Source: Aquiluna sp.
Lineage (GTDB): Bacteria; Actinomycetota; Actinomycetes; Actinomycetales; Microbacteriaceae
NCBI GenBank assembly: GCA_018402615.1
Contig: JAGYIH010000019.1
Location: 1-19,864 of the forward strand
Direction: 5' to 3'
DNA length: 19,864 bases
The position numbers and the translations under genes are program-made. Shown here piece after piece: positions 8,210 through 16,734 of this stretch (position 1 is the first letter of the stretch; each line of letters begins with the position of its first letter). The notes under the pieces are model-generated. The model had not been told where the DNA came from, did no database searches, and was given only the letters and a program-made list of their open reading frames with translations.

Positions 8210-8231
8210 ACACTGATAAAGACAAAGAAGC

Positions 8232-8345
8232 GGGTCAGCGCTTGGGCAAGCCAAGCGGCGCTGCGTTTTTAAATCCCTTCGCAAGCAAGCTTGCACAGGA
8301 TTGTCAAAACACATCGCCCACTCGCTCCGCGAGCGGCCCTGCTTG
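8232..8345 (+). repeat. Three-hairpin repeat unit, copy 2
   Basis: H1 is GCTTGG-GCAAG-CCAAGC, H2 is GCAAGC-AA-GCTTGC, and H3 is CTCGC-TCC-GCGAG at 8321-8333. Read in the frame of ATG 8206 it gives KPSGAAFLNPFASKLAQD and ends SASGPAW. This is the same frame used by the copies inside glycosyltransferase genes, although no host gene is recognised here. Confidence 0.8.
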
Positions 8346-8410
8346 GGCAGCGGGGCTGCCGAGGACGGATGGCGAAGGACTGAGGGCTGGTTGGGCCTTC
8401 GAGGAATATA

Positions 8411-8665
8411 ATGCAAATGGAAATTCATTACACCGAACATGCTCTGCTCAGGATGTCCAAGCGATCGATCGAACCCGAGTGGGTCGAGCGTGTGATCCAG
8501 AACCCTGCTCTCCGGTTGGATGATGACAGTGATCCCGAGCTGGAGCATTGCTTGGCGAAAGTTCCCGAGCTTGCCAACAGGATTTTGCGAGTTATTGTTT
8601 CCAAGTCTGAACCCAAAAGGGTCATTACATTTTATCCAGATCGAAACATGAAAGGAAAAATATGA
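8411..8665 (+). CDS. DUF4258 domain protein (toxin-like)
   Basis: 84 residues, intact. IHYTEHALLRMSKRSIEPEWV, with YTEHAxxRMxxRxI and the following VERVIQNP, is the DUF4258 signature. The fold is thought to be related to RelE/ParE-type mRNA-interferase folds. GAGG lies about 8 bases before the ATG and is the clearest Shine-Dalgarno in the region. The stop overlaps the DUF2283 start (ATGA, 8662-8665). DUF4258 followed by DUF2283 is a recurrent two-gene arrangement annotated as a putative type II toxin-antitoxin pair. Here the pair sits in the gap of a split GT4 gene, flanked upstream by dispersed repeats. The family call is firm. Toxicity is inferred. Confidence 0.8.
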   Translation: MQMEIHYTEHALLRMSKRSIEPEWVERVIQNPALRLDDDSDPELEHCLAKVPELANRILRVIVSKSEPKRVITFYPDRNMKGKI

Positions 8666-8877
8666 AACTAACAATTGATCGTGAGGCGGATGCTCTTTAC
8701 CTAGATTTGGATGAGTCACTGTCCTACGAGAGTCAAGAAATCGCTCCGGGGGTTATCTTGGACTATAGCAAGGATGGTAAGGTGGTTGGTATCGAGATGC
8801 TTTATTTGTCCAAACGCTTTGACCTTTCGCAATTGACAAAGCTTGAAGTGGAGCCCAGAGAACTGGTCGGAGCCTGA
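8662..8877 (+). CDS. DUF2283 domain protein (antitoxin-like)
   Basis: 71 residues, intact. DREADALYLDLDES at residues 5-18 and PGVILDYSKDGKVVGIEML at 29-47 are the two halves of the DUF2283 signature, a small beta-rich domain found beside DUF4258. It is coupled to the upstream gene by a four-base overlap, consistent with an antitoxin made with its toxin. The TGA at 8875-8877 is followed immediately by the 3' remnant of the split GT4 gene, so the cassette ends at or near this stop codon. Confidence 0.8.
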   Translation: MKLTIDREADALYLDLDESLSYESQEIAPGVILDYSKDGKVVGIEMLYLSKRFDLSQLTKLEVEPRELVGA

Positions 8878-9072
8878 TTTAGTTTGGCGGAGGCACCGAC
8901 GGTGCATCATTTGCGGTTGGCGCTCGAGCGGGCGTGGGAGAACCGGCATCGCTGGGCGGAGATGGGGGAGGCGGCGCGGGCGGCGTGTTTGGCGAAGCGC
9001 GATCCGGATCCGGCAGGGACGCTGCTGGAGTTGCTTTGCGAAGCAGCAATGCAGCTGAGAACGGATTACTGA
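8878..9072 (+). pseudogene. GT4-type glycosyltransferase, C-terminal remnant
   Basis: The frame reads FSLAEAPTVHHLRLALERA, then HRWAEMGEAARAACLAK and DPAGTLLELL to TGA. This is the typical last stretch of GT4 enzymes, the helix bearing R..M...AR that packs back on the N-terminal domain. It has no credible start of its own; a TTG at 8884 is the only option. The most economical reading is that it is the tail of the gene begun at 7327, parted from it by the repeat and DUF4258/DUF2283 segment. It could also be the tail of a different GT4. Confidence 0.7.
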
Positions 9073-9147
9073 CTCCGTTGGAGTAGATTCGTGTTCATCA
9101 AACGAGATTGTTTCTCAAAAATCTGCATAAAAACATTATCAAAAAAA

Positions 9148-9390
9148 ATGAACAAAATTCATAACTCAATCAAAGACGCAATCTCAGGAAAAATTAATAT
9201 ACGAGTTAAGCCTGAATTTGGCCCTGAATTCTCCGAGTTTCTAAAGTCCAAGCAATATGATTTTGAATTCGATGGTCATGTTTATCAACTTCCAATTCTG
9301 GGTAAAGCAACTGTTAAATGTTGTCTGTTTTTATTGGATTATTCTGATCAATTACGGGACGATGTGGTGGCGTGGGATTCCAATGTTTAA
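9148..9390 (+). CDS. Small hypothetical protein
   Basis: An 80-residue AT-rich frame, MNKIHNSIKDAISGKINIRV onward, with an aromatic middle (YDFEFDGHVYQLPI) and the end RDDVVAWDSNV. I recognise no family. It could be a real small protein or the 5' fragment of a larger AT-rich sugar-locus gene. An in-frame start at 9091 exists, but the first 19 residues look non-protein-like, so 9148 is preferred. No signal peptide or membrane segment is evident. Confidence 0.4.
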   Translation: MNKIHNSIKDAISGKINIRVKPEFGPEFSEFLKSKQYDFEFDGHVYQLPILGKATVKCCLFLLDYSDQLRDDVVAWDSNV

Positions 9391-9461
9391 TTTTTGAATC
9401 CAATTGCTTCAAAAATCTCACATCAAACTCCCTTTAGTTTTATGGCGCGAAGCGCAAACTC

Positions 9462-9489
9462 GACTCTGGTCGCTGGACGCTCGACACTT
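9462..9489. repeat. 7-bp-period array (GACGCTC family)
   Basis: GACTCTG, GTCGCTG, GACGCTC and GACACTT run in tandem, ending 11 bases before the ATG of the next GT2. The same family closes the insertion in the GT4 at 16105-16138. A small GCGC-GAA-GCGC palindrome precedes it near 9445. The rest of 9391-9500 shows nothing else. Confidence 0.7.
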
Positions 9490-9500
9490 TTCTGTGAATT

Positions 9501-10400
9501 ATGCGACCTGAAATTTCTGTGATTATTTGCACGCATAATCCTCGGATGGATTATTTAGAGCGGGTTTTGGGGGCTTTGCGGGGGCAGGCTTTTCCTCTGG
9601 CACGGTGGGAACTGCTTTTGATTGATAACAAGTCCGAGCATGCGTTAGCCGAGCGGATGGATTTGAGTTGGCATCCGCAGGCGCGGATTGTGAGGGAGGA
9701 GGAGTTGGGGCTGACGAAGGCAAGGTTGCGGGGGGTTGCAGAGGCGAGGGGAGAGTTGCTGGTTTTTGTGGATGATGACAATGTTTTGTTTTCGGATTAT
9801 TTGGAAGCAGCCGAAAAAATTTCAGTTAAACACCCAAACTTGGGGGCTTGGAGCGGTCAAGTGCTACCGGAATTCGAGGTAACCCCCCCGCCCGAGATTG
9901 AACCATTTTTAGGAGTGCTATGCATTCGCCGACTCAACAATGATTTTTGGGGTAACCATCGAGAAACTAGCAACCTTCCATACGGTGCCGGAATGGTTGT
10001 TCGAAAAAGCGTCGCGCGGTTCTATGCAGAAACTATTTCAACGAAGCCTTCACGCTTGGGTTTGGATCGAAGGGGTGATAGCCTTGCAAGCTCCGGAGAC
10101 TTGGATTTGGGATTAAGCAGCGTGGATCTTGGAATGGGAACGGGTTTGTTTGAATCGCTTAAATTGACTCATCTAATACCAAAAAAACGACTTAATCGAA
10201 AATATATTCTTAAGATGATAGAAGATAGCACCTGCGGGCATGCGATCTTTGAAAAAGAACGAGGGCTTGTAAAAACGGAAAAAATAAGCGGAATCGACCG
10301 ACTGATAATTTCTTACAAGCTATTTATGGCAGATCCCATGCAGAAGGCGGTAGCTGCGGCGCGTGCCTCTGGTTTGGCCCGCGCAGCGCAATGTAGATAG
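9501..10400 (+). CDS. GT2 family glycosyltransferase
   Basis: 299 residues, GT-A fold. EISVIICTHNPRMDYLERVL opens the nucleotide-binding domain at residue 4. LLLIDNKSEHALA lies at 38-50, and VFVDDDNVL at 88-96 supplies the metal-binding DxD. SASGD-like residues appear as LASSGDLDLGLSSVDLGMG, and THLIPKKRLNRKYIL follows, typical of this subclade near the acceptor site. The last about 10 residues (AARASGLARAAQCR) look less like the family, so a late indel may have changed the C-terminus. Non-family sequence follows to 10500. The start ATG lies just after a 7-bp array and lacks a Shine-Dalgarno. Substrate unknown. Confidence 0.8.
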   Translation: MRPEISVIICTHNPRMDYLERVLGALRGQAFPLARWELLLIDNKSEHALAERMDLSWHPQARIVREEELGLTKARLRGVAEARGELLVFVDDDNVLFSDYLEAAEKISVKHPNLGAWSGQVLPEFEVTPPPEIEPFLGVLCIRRLNNDFWGNHRETSNLPYGAGMVVRKSVARFYAETISTKPSRLGLDRRGDSLASSGDLDLGLSSVDLGMGTGLFESLKLTHLIPKKRLNRKYILKMIEDSTCGHAIFEKERGLVKTEKISGIDRLIISYKLFMADPMQKAVAAARASGLARAAQCR

Positions 10401-10500
10401 TTTTTTAGACGGTTTTCTAAAATCAATATCTCTCATATGCCATGAAACTTATAAAACTCACGCAGAGATTTCAACAGTCATCTTGAGTTTGCATCACGCC

Positions 10501-11376
10501 ATGATTTCTATGCCTTTGGTTTCATATATCATGCCTGTCTACAATCGGGTGAATGTGGTTGGCCAGGCGATCGATGGCGTCCTTGAAGAACGCCGCACAA
10601 ACTACCCAAACATTGAACTCGTTGTGATGGATGGTGGTTCCACGGATGGGACTATTGATATCATTAAAAGTTTCGGTAAAGAAATCCAAATTTTTCGAAC
10701 GGAGAAAGATGGCGGTGCAGCAGATGCCTTTAACAAAGGCGTGAAGCTGGCGCAGGGAGATATTATTCGATATGTCGCAGGCGATGACACCATTCTTGCC
10801 GGATACACACGACGAATGGTCGAATACTTAACAGAGCATCCGGAGATCGATTTGCTGGGTGCCCGTTCCAAGAGTTTGCGTGTTGATTCTTCAGGCCATG
10901 CGATCGAAAGCATGCAGCATTCTGCATTGACCGGCGGATGGATGACGCCCAAAGAAGTTCTTACATGGGATCGGGGTGGTGTATTTGCCTATATTGAAAC
11001 TTGGTTTTTTCAACGGCGCATTTTCGAGAAGATCGGCTATTTGGATACCCGTTACCGGATTTGCCCGGATGTCGATTTTGCGTTTCGTGCCGTGAACGCT
11101 GGCTGCAAGTTCTTTGTGCTTTCGGATGTCATAATTAACAAAATTGATCACGCGGATGGCAGCAATCTTGTGGCAAATGTGCCAAAGACCTTCTCGGAAT
11201 TCCGCCGGATTGTCGCCACCCATGGAACAGTGCGACAAAAGCTTAAGTTTTTCTACAATTTCCCAGCACCATTGCATGAGCGCATCTTCTTTGGAGCGTG
11301 GCTCTGGGGGATTAAAAAAACCAAATTGATGATTCCCACAGCCTACAAAAAAATTCAGCAAGTGCTGGGTAAATGA
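10501..11376 (+). CDS. GT2 family glycosyltransferase
   Basis: 291 residues from ATG 10501; ATG 10510 is an alternative start, and 46 further upstream codons are open but not protein-like. SYIMPVYNRVNVVGQAID, VVMDGGSTDGTIDIIKSFG, EKDGGAADAFNKG and YVAGDDTIL form the full GT-A donor domain, with GDD as the metal site. The GGxxDAxNKG version is typical of transferases acting on polysaccharide or O-antigen intermediates. The second half includes ETWFFQRRIFEKIGYLD and CPDVDFAFRA, the acceptor-side motifs. Its TGA overlaps the MBOAT start (ATGA, 11373-11376), linking glycan synthesis and acylation in one transcript. The frame is undisturbed. Confidence 0.85.
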   Translation: MISMPLVSYIMPVYNRVNVVGQAIDGVLEERRTNYPNIELVVMDGGSTDGTIDIIKSFGKEIQIFRTEKDGGAADAFNKGVKLAQGDIIRYVAGDDTILAGYTRRMVEYLTEHPEIDLLGARSKSLRVDSSGHAIESMQHSALTGGWMTPKEVLTWDRGGVFAYIETWFFQRRIFEKIGYLDTRYRICPDVDFAFRAVNAGCKFFVLSDVIINKIDHADGSNLVANVPKTFSEFRRIVATHGTVRQKLKFFYNFPAPLHERIFFGAWLWGIKKTKLMIPTAYKKIQQVLGK

Positions 11377-12773
11377 TTTTTAGTTCTTGGCAGTTTATTT
11401 TGGTTTTCCTGCCGCTATCGCTGCTGGTTTACCAACTGATTCCCAAGGAAAGGTCGGATTGGCGCAAGCTGTGGTTGGTTGTCGCTTCCTTTATTTTTTA
11501 TGGGTATTGGCGTCTCGATTACATACCGCTGCTCGTCTTCTCGATTCTTTTCAACTACGGCACTGCGGAGTGGATGTTTCGCGAGCATGGGCGTCGTCGC
11601 ACAGGTTGGATTCTTGTGCTTGGCGTGGCGGTGAATCTTGGACTTCTCGGATATTACAAATATGCCGATTTTTTGATTGGCTCGTTCAACGCCGTGACCC
11701 GCGCCGAGATTGGGTTGCTGGAATTGATCCTGCCGCTGGCTATTTCGTTTTTTACTTTCACGCAGATTGCCTACTTGGTGGATGTGTATCGCGATCAGGC
11801 CAAGCATTACCGCTTTCTCGATTACAGCCTGTTTGTCGTTTTTTTTCCCCAATTGATCGCTGGCCCCATTGTGCGCCATTGGGAGATGATTCCACAATAC
11901 ACCCCATGGCTCCGCCGGATTAGCACAACGGATTTTTCATTGGGATTGGCGATTTTTCTGATTGGTCTTTACAAGAAGCTGCTGCTTGCCGATCCCATGA
12001 GCCAAGTGGCAGACACGGTTTTTGGAGCTGCCAATTCCGGGGCGGTTCTCACTTGGTTCGACGCTTGGTTGGGCACCTTGGCCTACACGCTACAAATCTA
12101 CTTTGATTTCTCCGGATACTCCGACATGGCTATTGGATTATCGCGGATGTTTACAATCAAGCTTCCGGTGAATTTCAATTCCCCTTACAAAGCGGGCTCG
12201 ATTGCGGAGTTTTGGCGTAGCTGGCATATCACGCTGATGCGGTTTTTCCGTGAATACCTTTACATTCCCTTGGGTGGCAACCGTTGCGGCAAGCCTCGAC
12301 ACTATGCAAACATTTTGGCTGTGTTCCTCTTTAGTGGCCTGTGGCATGGGGCCGGTTGGACTTTCGTGGCCTGGGGGGCCTTGCACGGAATTTATAGTGT
12401 GATCCATGCGGGTTGGGTGGATTGGCTTCGGCGATTTGGATTTCAACCGACGCGATTTTTTGTCTATCGACTGGGAGCTGTGGGGGTCACTTTTGTGGCT
12501 GTGGCCTGCTCCTGGGTTTTGTTTCGTCACACTCTTTTTGGCGAAGCGGCTTCGATCTTGTCGAGCATGTGGGGTCTCAAATGGCTTTCACTGTGCCATT
12601 CAATATCGGTGAAGCCGAGTTGGAGCCCTGGGGCGCTTGTTTTCCACCATGGGAGCCTCGATTGTTCCCGCCGAGTCATGTATTACCGGGTTGTCGTATG
12701 TCTGGAGCATTCACGGGGTGGTGATTTTATTGGCGATGGTCGGCTGCCCAATACGCAAGGCTGGCGGGATTGA
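11373..12773 (+). CDS. MBOAT family O-acyltransferase (AlgI/PatA-like), C-terminus frameshifted
   Basis: A polytopic inner-membrane protein that acetylates polysaccharide. The N-terminus FSSWQFILVFLPLSLLVY is a classic MBOAT start. QIYFDFSGYSDMAIGLSRM lies near residues 240-258, and IAEFWRSWHITLMRFFREYLY follows. The active-site histidine is in SGLWHGAGWTFVAWGALHG, near residue 320. From about 12590 the frame leaves the family (LSLCHSISVKPSW). Family-like pieces then continue in other frames: FSTMGASIVP, LPNTQGW, AVGFGIAVGAGF, and finally TFLYFNF ending at TAA 12918-12920. The original gene was therefore about 515 codons with several small indels near the end. It pairs with the SGNH-like gene downstream, the usual two-component O-acetylation arrangement. 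Confidence 0.85.
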   Translation: MIFSSWQFILVFLPLSLLVYQLIPKERSDWRKLWLVVASFIFYGYWRLDYIPLLVFSILFNYGTAEWMFREHGRRRTGWILVLGVAVNLGLLGYYKYADFLIGSFNAVTRAEIGLLELILPLAISFFTFTQIAYLVDVYRDQAKHYRFLDYSLFVVFFPQLIAGPIVRHWEMIPQYTPWLRRISTTDFSLGLAIFLIGLYKKLLLADPMSQVADTVFGAANSGAVLTWFDAWLGTLAYTLQIYFDFSGYSDMAIGLSRMFTIKLPVNFNSPYKAGSIAEFWRSWHITLMRFFREYLYIPLGGNRCGKPRHYANILAVFLFSGLWHGAGWTFVAWGALHGIYSVIHAGWVDWLRRFGFQPTRFFVYRLGAVGVTFVAVACSWVLFRHTLFGEAASILSSMWGLKWLSLCHSISVKPSWSPGALVFHHGSLDCSRRVMYYRVVVCLEHSRGGDFIGDGRLPNTQGWRD

Positions 12774-12943
12774 ATCCATTTTGAAAAGGTGGGTGCCTTC
12801 GCGGTGGCAGTTACGCACTTGAGCTTCACTGGCGGTTGGTTTTGGCATTGCCGTTGGTGCTGGTTTTGAGAAAACATTTCTCGGGACACAGAGTTCACGT
12901 TTTTGTATTTTAATTTTTAACGACGCTCAGTGGCGAATAAGCT

Positions 12944-12967
12944 GATGGCGGATGGCGGATGGCGGAT
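12944..12967. repeat. 7-bp array (GATGGCG)n
   Basis: Three exact GATGGCG units are followed by GATG, in the 120-bp gap between the MBOAT tail and the SGNH gene. The same unit opens the insertion inside the GT4 at 15728-15755. The rest of the gap has an AAAGCT-rich stretch but no other structure I can support. Confidence 0.8.
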
Positions 12968-13042
12968 GAAAAACGAAAATATCGAAAAAGCTGGAAAGCT
13001 TTTAGCGGAGAGTTTAGTAGCGTTGGAGTATGGAAGTAGCGA

Positions 13043-14023
13043 ATGATTGATAAGAATATCAAGATGAAATTTTATGCAGGGCTTTTGGCTGGGGGAGTGA
13101 TTGGGATTGCGATTTTGTCGGGTTGGTTGCTGGCGGTTGGGCGATGGGTGGAGACGGGATTTGCCGCGTCGTTTGCCCAAAAGGCAGAGATTGCGAAAAT
13201 ATTGAAGCAAGATTCTCTTTTGTTGGGGGTTCCTCGGGACTTGGGAATCCAGCGCGGAACTCGCCAGTCGGATTTTGGGGAAGCCAGCCGTGAATTTCGG
13301 TCTTATTTCACCATTGGGGGCCGAGTATATTTTGAGAAAAGCCAAGGAAGTTGCGGGGCCGGGAGATCTCGTTGTTTTGGCGCTGGAGTATTACTGCTAT
13401 GACTGGCCCGGAGTTTCAGAACTGTGGCTAGATCCGATGTTCGTTCAATTCGTGACGGCACAAGATCCCGGATATCTCTGGGAATTGTCGCCATGGTATC
13501 GCTGGAATATTCTCGCCCGAGTCAGCACACCACAGTTAGCGACGGTTTTGCTTTAGGGATCGTGCAAGCGAGGTTTCTGATCCTAAAAATATGAATGATT
13601 ATGGCGACCGGACAGATAATACTCCAGAGGCGCGGCCTGATGTGGCACCCGATAGAGTCAAGCCTTTGGGGCAGCTTTTGGAGGGATTGGGAGAGAAAAT
13701 CCGAAAGGTTTACCCGCAGTGGCGAGTTTATTGAGTGGGCGAAAGAAAATAATGCCCTTCATGTTCTTGCGACATTTCCAAATATCGCAAGAAATTCTGA
13801 ATACAAGGACCCCGTGGTCAATGAAATCGAGAGAAAGCTTATCGAGTTTTATAATTCAAATGGTGTGCCCGTTGTTGGAACTCTTCGCGGAACAATGTTC
13901 CCTGAAGAGGATTGTTATGACACTCTTTACCACTTGACCTCTCCAGTCGTTGAACGCCGAACAGCTGAACTTTGCCAAAAAATCTCACCGCTTTTGATAC
14001 CACAAGCAAATAATCAAAACTAA
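13043..14023 (+). pseudogene. SGNH-like partner of MBOAT acyltransferase, frameshifted
   Basis: About 325 codons in several frames. It starts MIDKNIKMKFYAGLL with one N-terminal membrane helix (residues ~8-30, GLLAGGVIGIAILSGWLL). The next frame reads ASRILGKPAVNFGL and KAKEVAGPGDLVVLALEYY, the region after the nucleophile block in AlgX/DltD-like SGNH proteins. A further frame gives SDPKNMNDYGD. The last reads FIEWAKENNALHVLATFP and CYDTLYHLTSPVVERRT, where Asp and His are the expected C-terminal catalytic pair. The Ser-containing GxS block near LLLGVPRDLGI is not canonical, so even with the frames repaired the nucleophile is uncertain. Its position right after MBOAT supports an O-acetylation role at the membrane or periplasm. 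Confidence 0.65.
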
Positions 14024-14062
14024 TGGTTTTCTCATTTTTAAATATCGCAAAAAACTAACAAA

Positions 14063-14902
14063 ATGATTAATAATATAAAATTCTTCGTTAGAGAATTAAG
14101 GCGATGGAAAAAGCTTTTTACCGCAACCTCAAACACCAAAAGCATTCGTTACCGAATTCAATCGGTTTATTATTTATCGATCCATCATAGTCTCAAATCT
14201 GCCCAATATTTTAATTTTCTGTTTCGTTTTTTTCACGATCTTGTAGTTGAGAAGGAAGGAAACCTCGTCTTCTATTCTTGTGTGACTAGCAGCAAGGAGG
14301 CAATTCTCATGTTGCGATATGGAAATAAAGGAGATTATCGCGTTGCAGGAGAAATGACAGAGGGCATCTACTCGGCCCCCGACTTTGTCCCTGAAGAAAT
14401 TCATGACTGTGGGGCCAATATCGGGGCTTTTAGCATTTTTGCTGCGAAGAAGTTTCCGCAAAGCAAATTAATTTGTTTCGAACCAGATCGTGATAATCTT
14501 GAGTTACTGAAGAAAAACTTGGAATTGAACGGAATTCGCGCTGAAATCCATGAGTGTGGGGTTTGGGATAAGTCTGGAGTGCTATATTATCACCCTTACT
14601 CAAGCATTACTGGGCAGGTGAGTGAAGAAAAATCCGATTTTCCCATTCCTGTGCAAAGATTAAATGTTACGACACCTCATTCATGGGTTAAAATGGATAT
14701 TGAGGGCTCGGAATATATTGTGATACCGGATATGCTCTCTCGGACTCCGCTACCGAAATTTTTATCGCTGGAACTTCACTATTTTAATGTGAAGGGCCGA
14801 GAAATTGTTGATGCGCTTGAAAAAAACAATTACACACTGCACGGCTATATTAAAGATAGCTTAGAATGTGTGGTTTTCGATGCTTCGCTTAATCTAAAGT
14901 AG
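14063..14902 (+). CDS. FkbM family methyltransferase
   Basis: 279 residues, intact, SAM-dependent. Motif I, IHDCGANIGAFSIFAAKKFP, lies at 113-132. The acidic ribose-binding CFEPDRDNLELLKKNLELNG lies at 138-157. The family motif KMDIEGSE lies at 210-217, followed by LSLELHYF. It probably O-methylates a sugar hydroxyl or a glycan end, which can stop chain growth. The 110-residue N-terminal stretch before motif I is longer than the minimal FkbM domain and moderately AT-rich. It follows the SGNH gene by 39 bp and precedes the GT4 by 34 bp. No Shine-Dalgarno is clear. It is the functional counterpart of the remnant at 1177-1618, but their sequences differ clearly. Confidence 0.85.
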   Translation: MINNIKFFVRELRRWKKLFTATSNTKSIRYRIQSVYYLSIHHSLKSAQYFNFLFRFFHDLVVEKEGNLVFYSCVTSSKEAILMLRYGNKGDYRVAGEMTEGIYSAPDFVPEEIHDCGANIGAFSIFAAKKFPQSKLICFEPDRDNLELLKKNLELNGIRAEIHECGVWDKSGVLYYHPYSSITGQVSEEKSDFPIPVQRLNVTTPHSWVKMDIEGSEYIVIPDMLSRTPLPKFLSLELHYFNVKGREIVDALEKNNYTLHGYIKDSLECVVFDASLNLK

Positions 14903-14936
14903 GCTTACACTCAAAATTCACGAAAATATCCTAAAA

Positions 14937-16516
14937 TTGCACATTTGTTTTGTCATCACGAATGCCCCGCCGTTGCTCGGTGGCCTAGAAAAGGTGTGTT
15001 TGCGGCTGGGGCAGAATCTTCAAAAGCGCGGCCATGAAGTAACAATTCTCGGGAGATTCACCCAAGGACGGCATCGGATGGCGGATTTTTTTTCAGTCTC
15101 AGAGAGCGCTCAAGATTTTGAGTGTGATGGGGTGCATGTAAGGGTTCTGAAGTTGGATTCCAAAGCGCGGTTATTGCTGAAACCGGTTTTCAAACTGATC
15201 TGGAGGAAGAGCACTTTCCCGCTGGCGCGCTGGTTGTATGTCGCAGCAATGCAGGACCAGATCGCTGAGGCAATTCGTGGAGCGGATGTGGTGCATTTCT
15301 TTGGGAACGGACCGGAGATGCTGGGTTTTGCCTCCGAGGCAGCCACGCGGAAGGCGGGAGCCAGGTTTGTGGTGGAACCGGCGTTGCATGAGGGGCAGTG
15401 GGGAGACAAGTGGTTTGATGCCTTGCTTTACAAACGGGCGGATTTGTTGCTGGCTCACACGCGGTATGAAGCGGGGGTGCTGGAGCGTATGGGAATAGAA
15501 GCGACGAAAATCCGGACGATTGTGCATGGGGTGGATTTCTGTGATTCGGGGGATGGGGAGCGGTTCCGGAAAAAGCATGGGATCGCCGGGCCGATGGTGT
15601 TGTTCCTTGGGAGGAAGACGCGGGAGAAGGGAGTGGGGCGGTTGTTGGAGGCGTGGCCAATGGTGGCGGAGAAATTCCCGGAGGCGACGCTGGTCTTGGC
15701 CGGGCCGAAGAGCGAGGCCCTGCGGCCGATGGCAGATGGCGGATGGCGGATGGTAGAAGAAAAAGGTTTAACCACAGAGAACACAGAGAACACAGAGGGG
15801 GCGCAGGGCTACGCCCAGGGAACCTGTGCTGGCGCTTCCGAATCAGACTCTCTGGCAAGCGAGCTTGCCGACGCGCCTGTTTCTGAATCGCTCATCCGCT
15901 CCGCTGATGACCCTGCTTTGGCGCGCCTCGCGCCTAGGGGAGTGGGAGTGATGGGGGATCAGCTTGATCATTCGGGGGAAGGCCAGTCGCAAGCTGGCTT
16001 GCAGATGGATTTCAAAAACTCCAATCCATTGCTGGCGGGCGAGCGCCAGCCTTTCGGGCAAAATTCTTCATCCGTGTCCGTGAAATCCGTGGTTCTAATT
16101 CTGCGACTCTCGACGCTGGACGCTCGACGCTCGACACAGCGCCGAAATGGTTTGGATGATTTGGCGGAGGGGAGAAAAGCAGGATGCTTTGGCGGCTTGT
16201 GATTTGCTTTGTGTGCCGTCGGAGGGGAGTCGTTTGGGATGGTGTATTTCGAGGCGTGGGCTTACAAAAAACCGGTTGTGGCTTTGGATTTGCCGAGTGC
16301 TAAGGGAAACGATCGGGGCGGCCGGGGCAGGGATTTTGGTGAAGAATGATCCGCGTGAAGTGGCAGATGGTCTCACTAGGCTGCTGGGAAACTCCGATTT
16401 GAGAAATGAGATGGGGGAGCGCGGGATGGAATTGGCGAAAAAACATTCTTGGGGTGAGTCTGTAAAGTTATGAATCGGCGTATGGATTGTCTGATCGAGT
16501 CGAAGGCACTGAATGA
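14937..16516 (+). pseudogene. GT4 glycosyltransferase with in-frame composite repeat insertion and late frameshifts
   Basis: GT-B retaining transferase starting at TTG 14937. HICFVITNAPPLLGGLEKV carries the N-terminal Gly-Gly loop, HTRYEAGVLERMGI precedes VHGVDF, and VLFLGRKTREKGVGRLLEAW starts the donor domain. Homology stops after LVLAGPKSEALRP (residue ~263), and about 415 bp of repeats follow. Host-like sequence then resumes in the same frame as NGLDDLAEG. Single-base indels follow: an extra G at 16169-16172, a missing G at 16224-16227, an extra A at 16296. Across them one reads EKQDALAACDLLCVPSEG, then MVYFEAWAYKKPVVALDLP (EX7E donor motif) and LRETIGAAGAGILV. The end GLSDRVEGTE has its TGA overlapping the next ATG at 16513. 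Without the indels it would be one ~525-residue protein with a ~138-residue insert. The annotated open frame alone ends at 16202. Confidence 0.75.
15728..16142 (+). repeat. Composite repeat inserted inside the GT4 gene
   Basis: In order it contains a GATGGCG 7-mer array (15728-15755) and an ACCACAGAGAAC 9/10-bp-period segment (~15770-15797). The three-hairpin unit, variant form (15801-15934), follows, ending with the extra stem GGCGCG-CCT-CGCGCC (15920-15934). Next comes a stretch with GCTGGC...GCCAGC arms (near 16031-16050), then a CCGTGTCCGTGAAATCCGTGG segment (16073-16093). It closes with a GACGCTC 7-mer array (16105-16138). The host frame remains open from end to end, and host homology resumes in the same frame. 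Confidence 0.8.
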
Positions 16517-16722
16517 ATAAAAATACCGCTGACATTTCGATTATCATTCCGGCCTATAATCGCGCAGCGCTCATCGGCGAAACGCTGCAGAGTTTGTTGT
16601 GCCAGACGGTGCAAGCGAAAGAGATTATTGTGGTTGATGATGGGTCGACGGACGGGACGGCAGAGGTCGTCAGGCAGATCGCCGGGGAGATAGAAGTTAA
16701 GAAGATCGGAGATGAAAGATAG
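16513..16722 (+). pseudogene. GT2 glycosyltransferase 5' fragment
   Basis: ADISIIIPAYNRAALIGETL and EIIVVDDGSTDGTAEVVRQI are the first ~58 residues of a GT2 enzyme. The sequence then enters a 7-bp-type array (GAGATAG AAGTTA-AGAAGATCG...) and stops at TAG 16720-16722. The GT2 at 18511 is interrupted by nearly the same array at the equivalent codon, but there the phase is kept. Here one extra A in the array shifts the phase. The rest of the enzyme (acceptor half) is absent. Confidence 0.7.
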
Positions 16723-16734
16723 GCCAAGGAACGC

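Noticed and set aside
8086..8523. 145-codon + strand open frame
   Set aside because: It crosses repeats and then overlaps the DUF4258 gene in another frame. Only the phase of its repeat part is of interest.
1305..14520. 16-bp match GAGTTACTGAAGAAAA shared between the FkbM remnant and the intact FkbM gene
   Set aside because: It falls at non-equivalent places of the two proteins and in different frames, so it is most likely chance.
15190..15858. 222-codon minus-strand open frame
   Set aside because: It is antisense to the GT4 gene and Pro/Ser/Arg-rich. It is a shadow frame.
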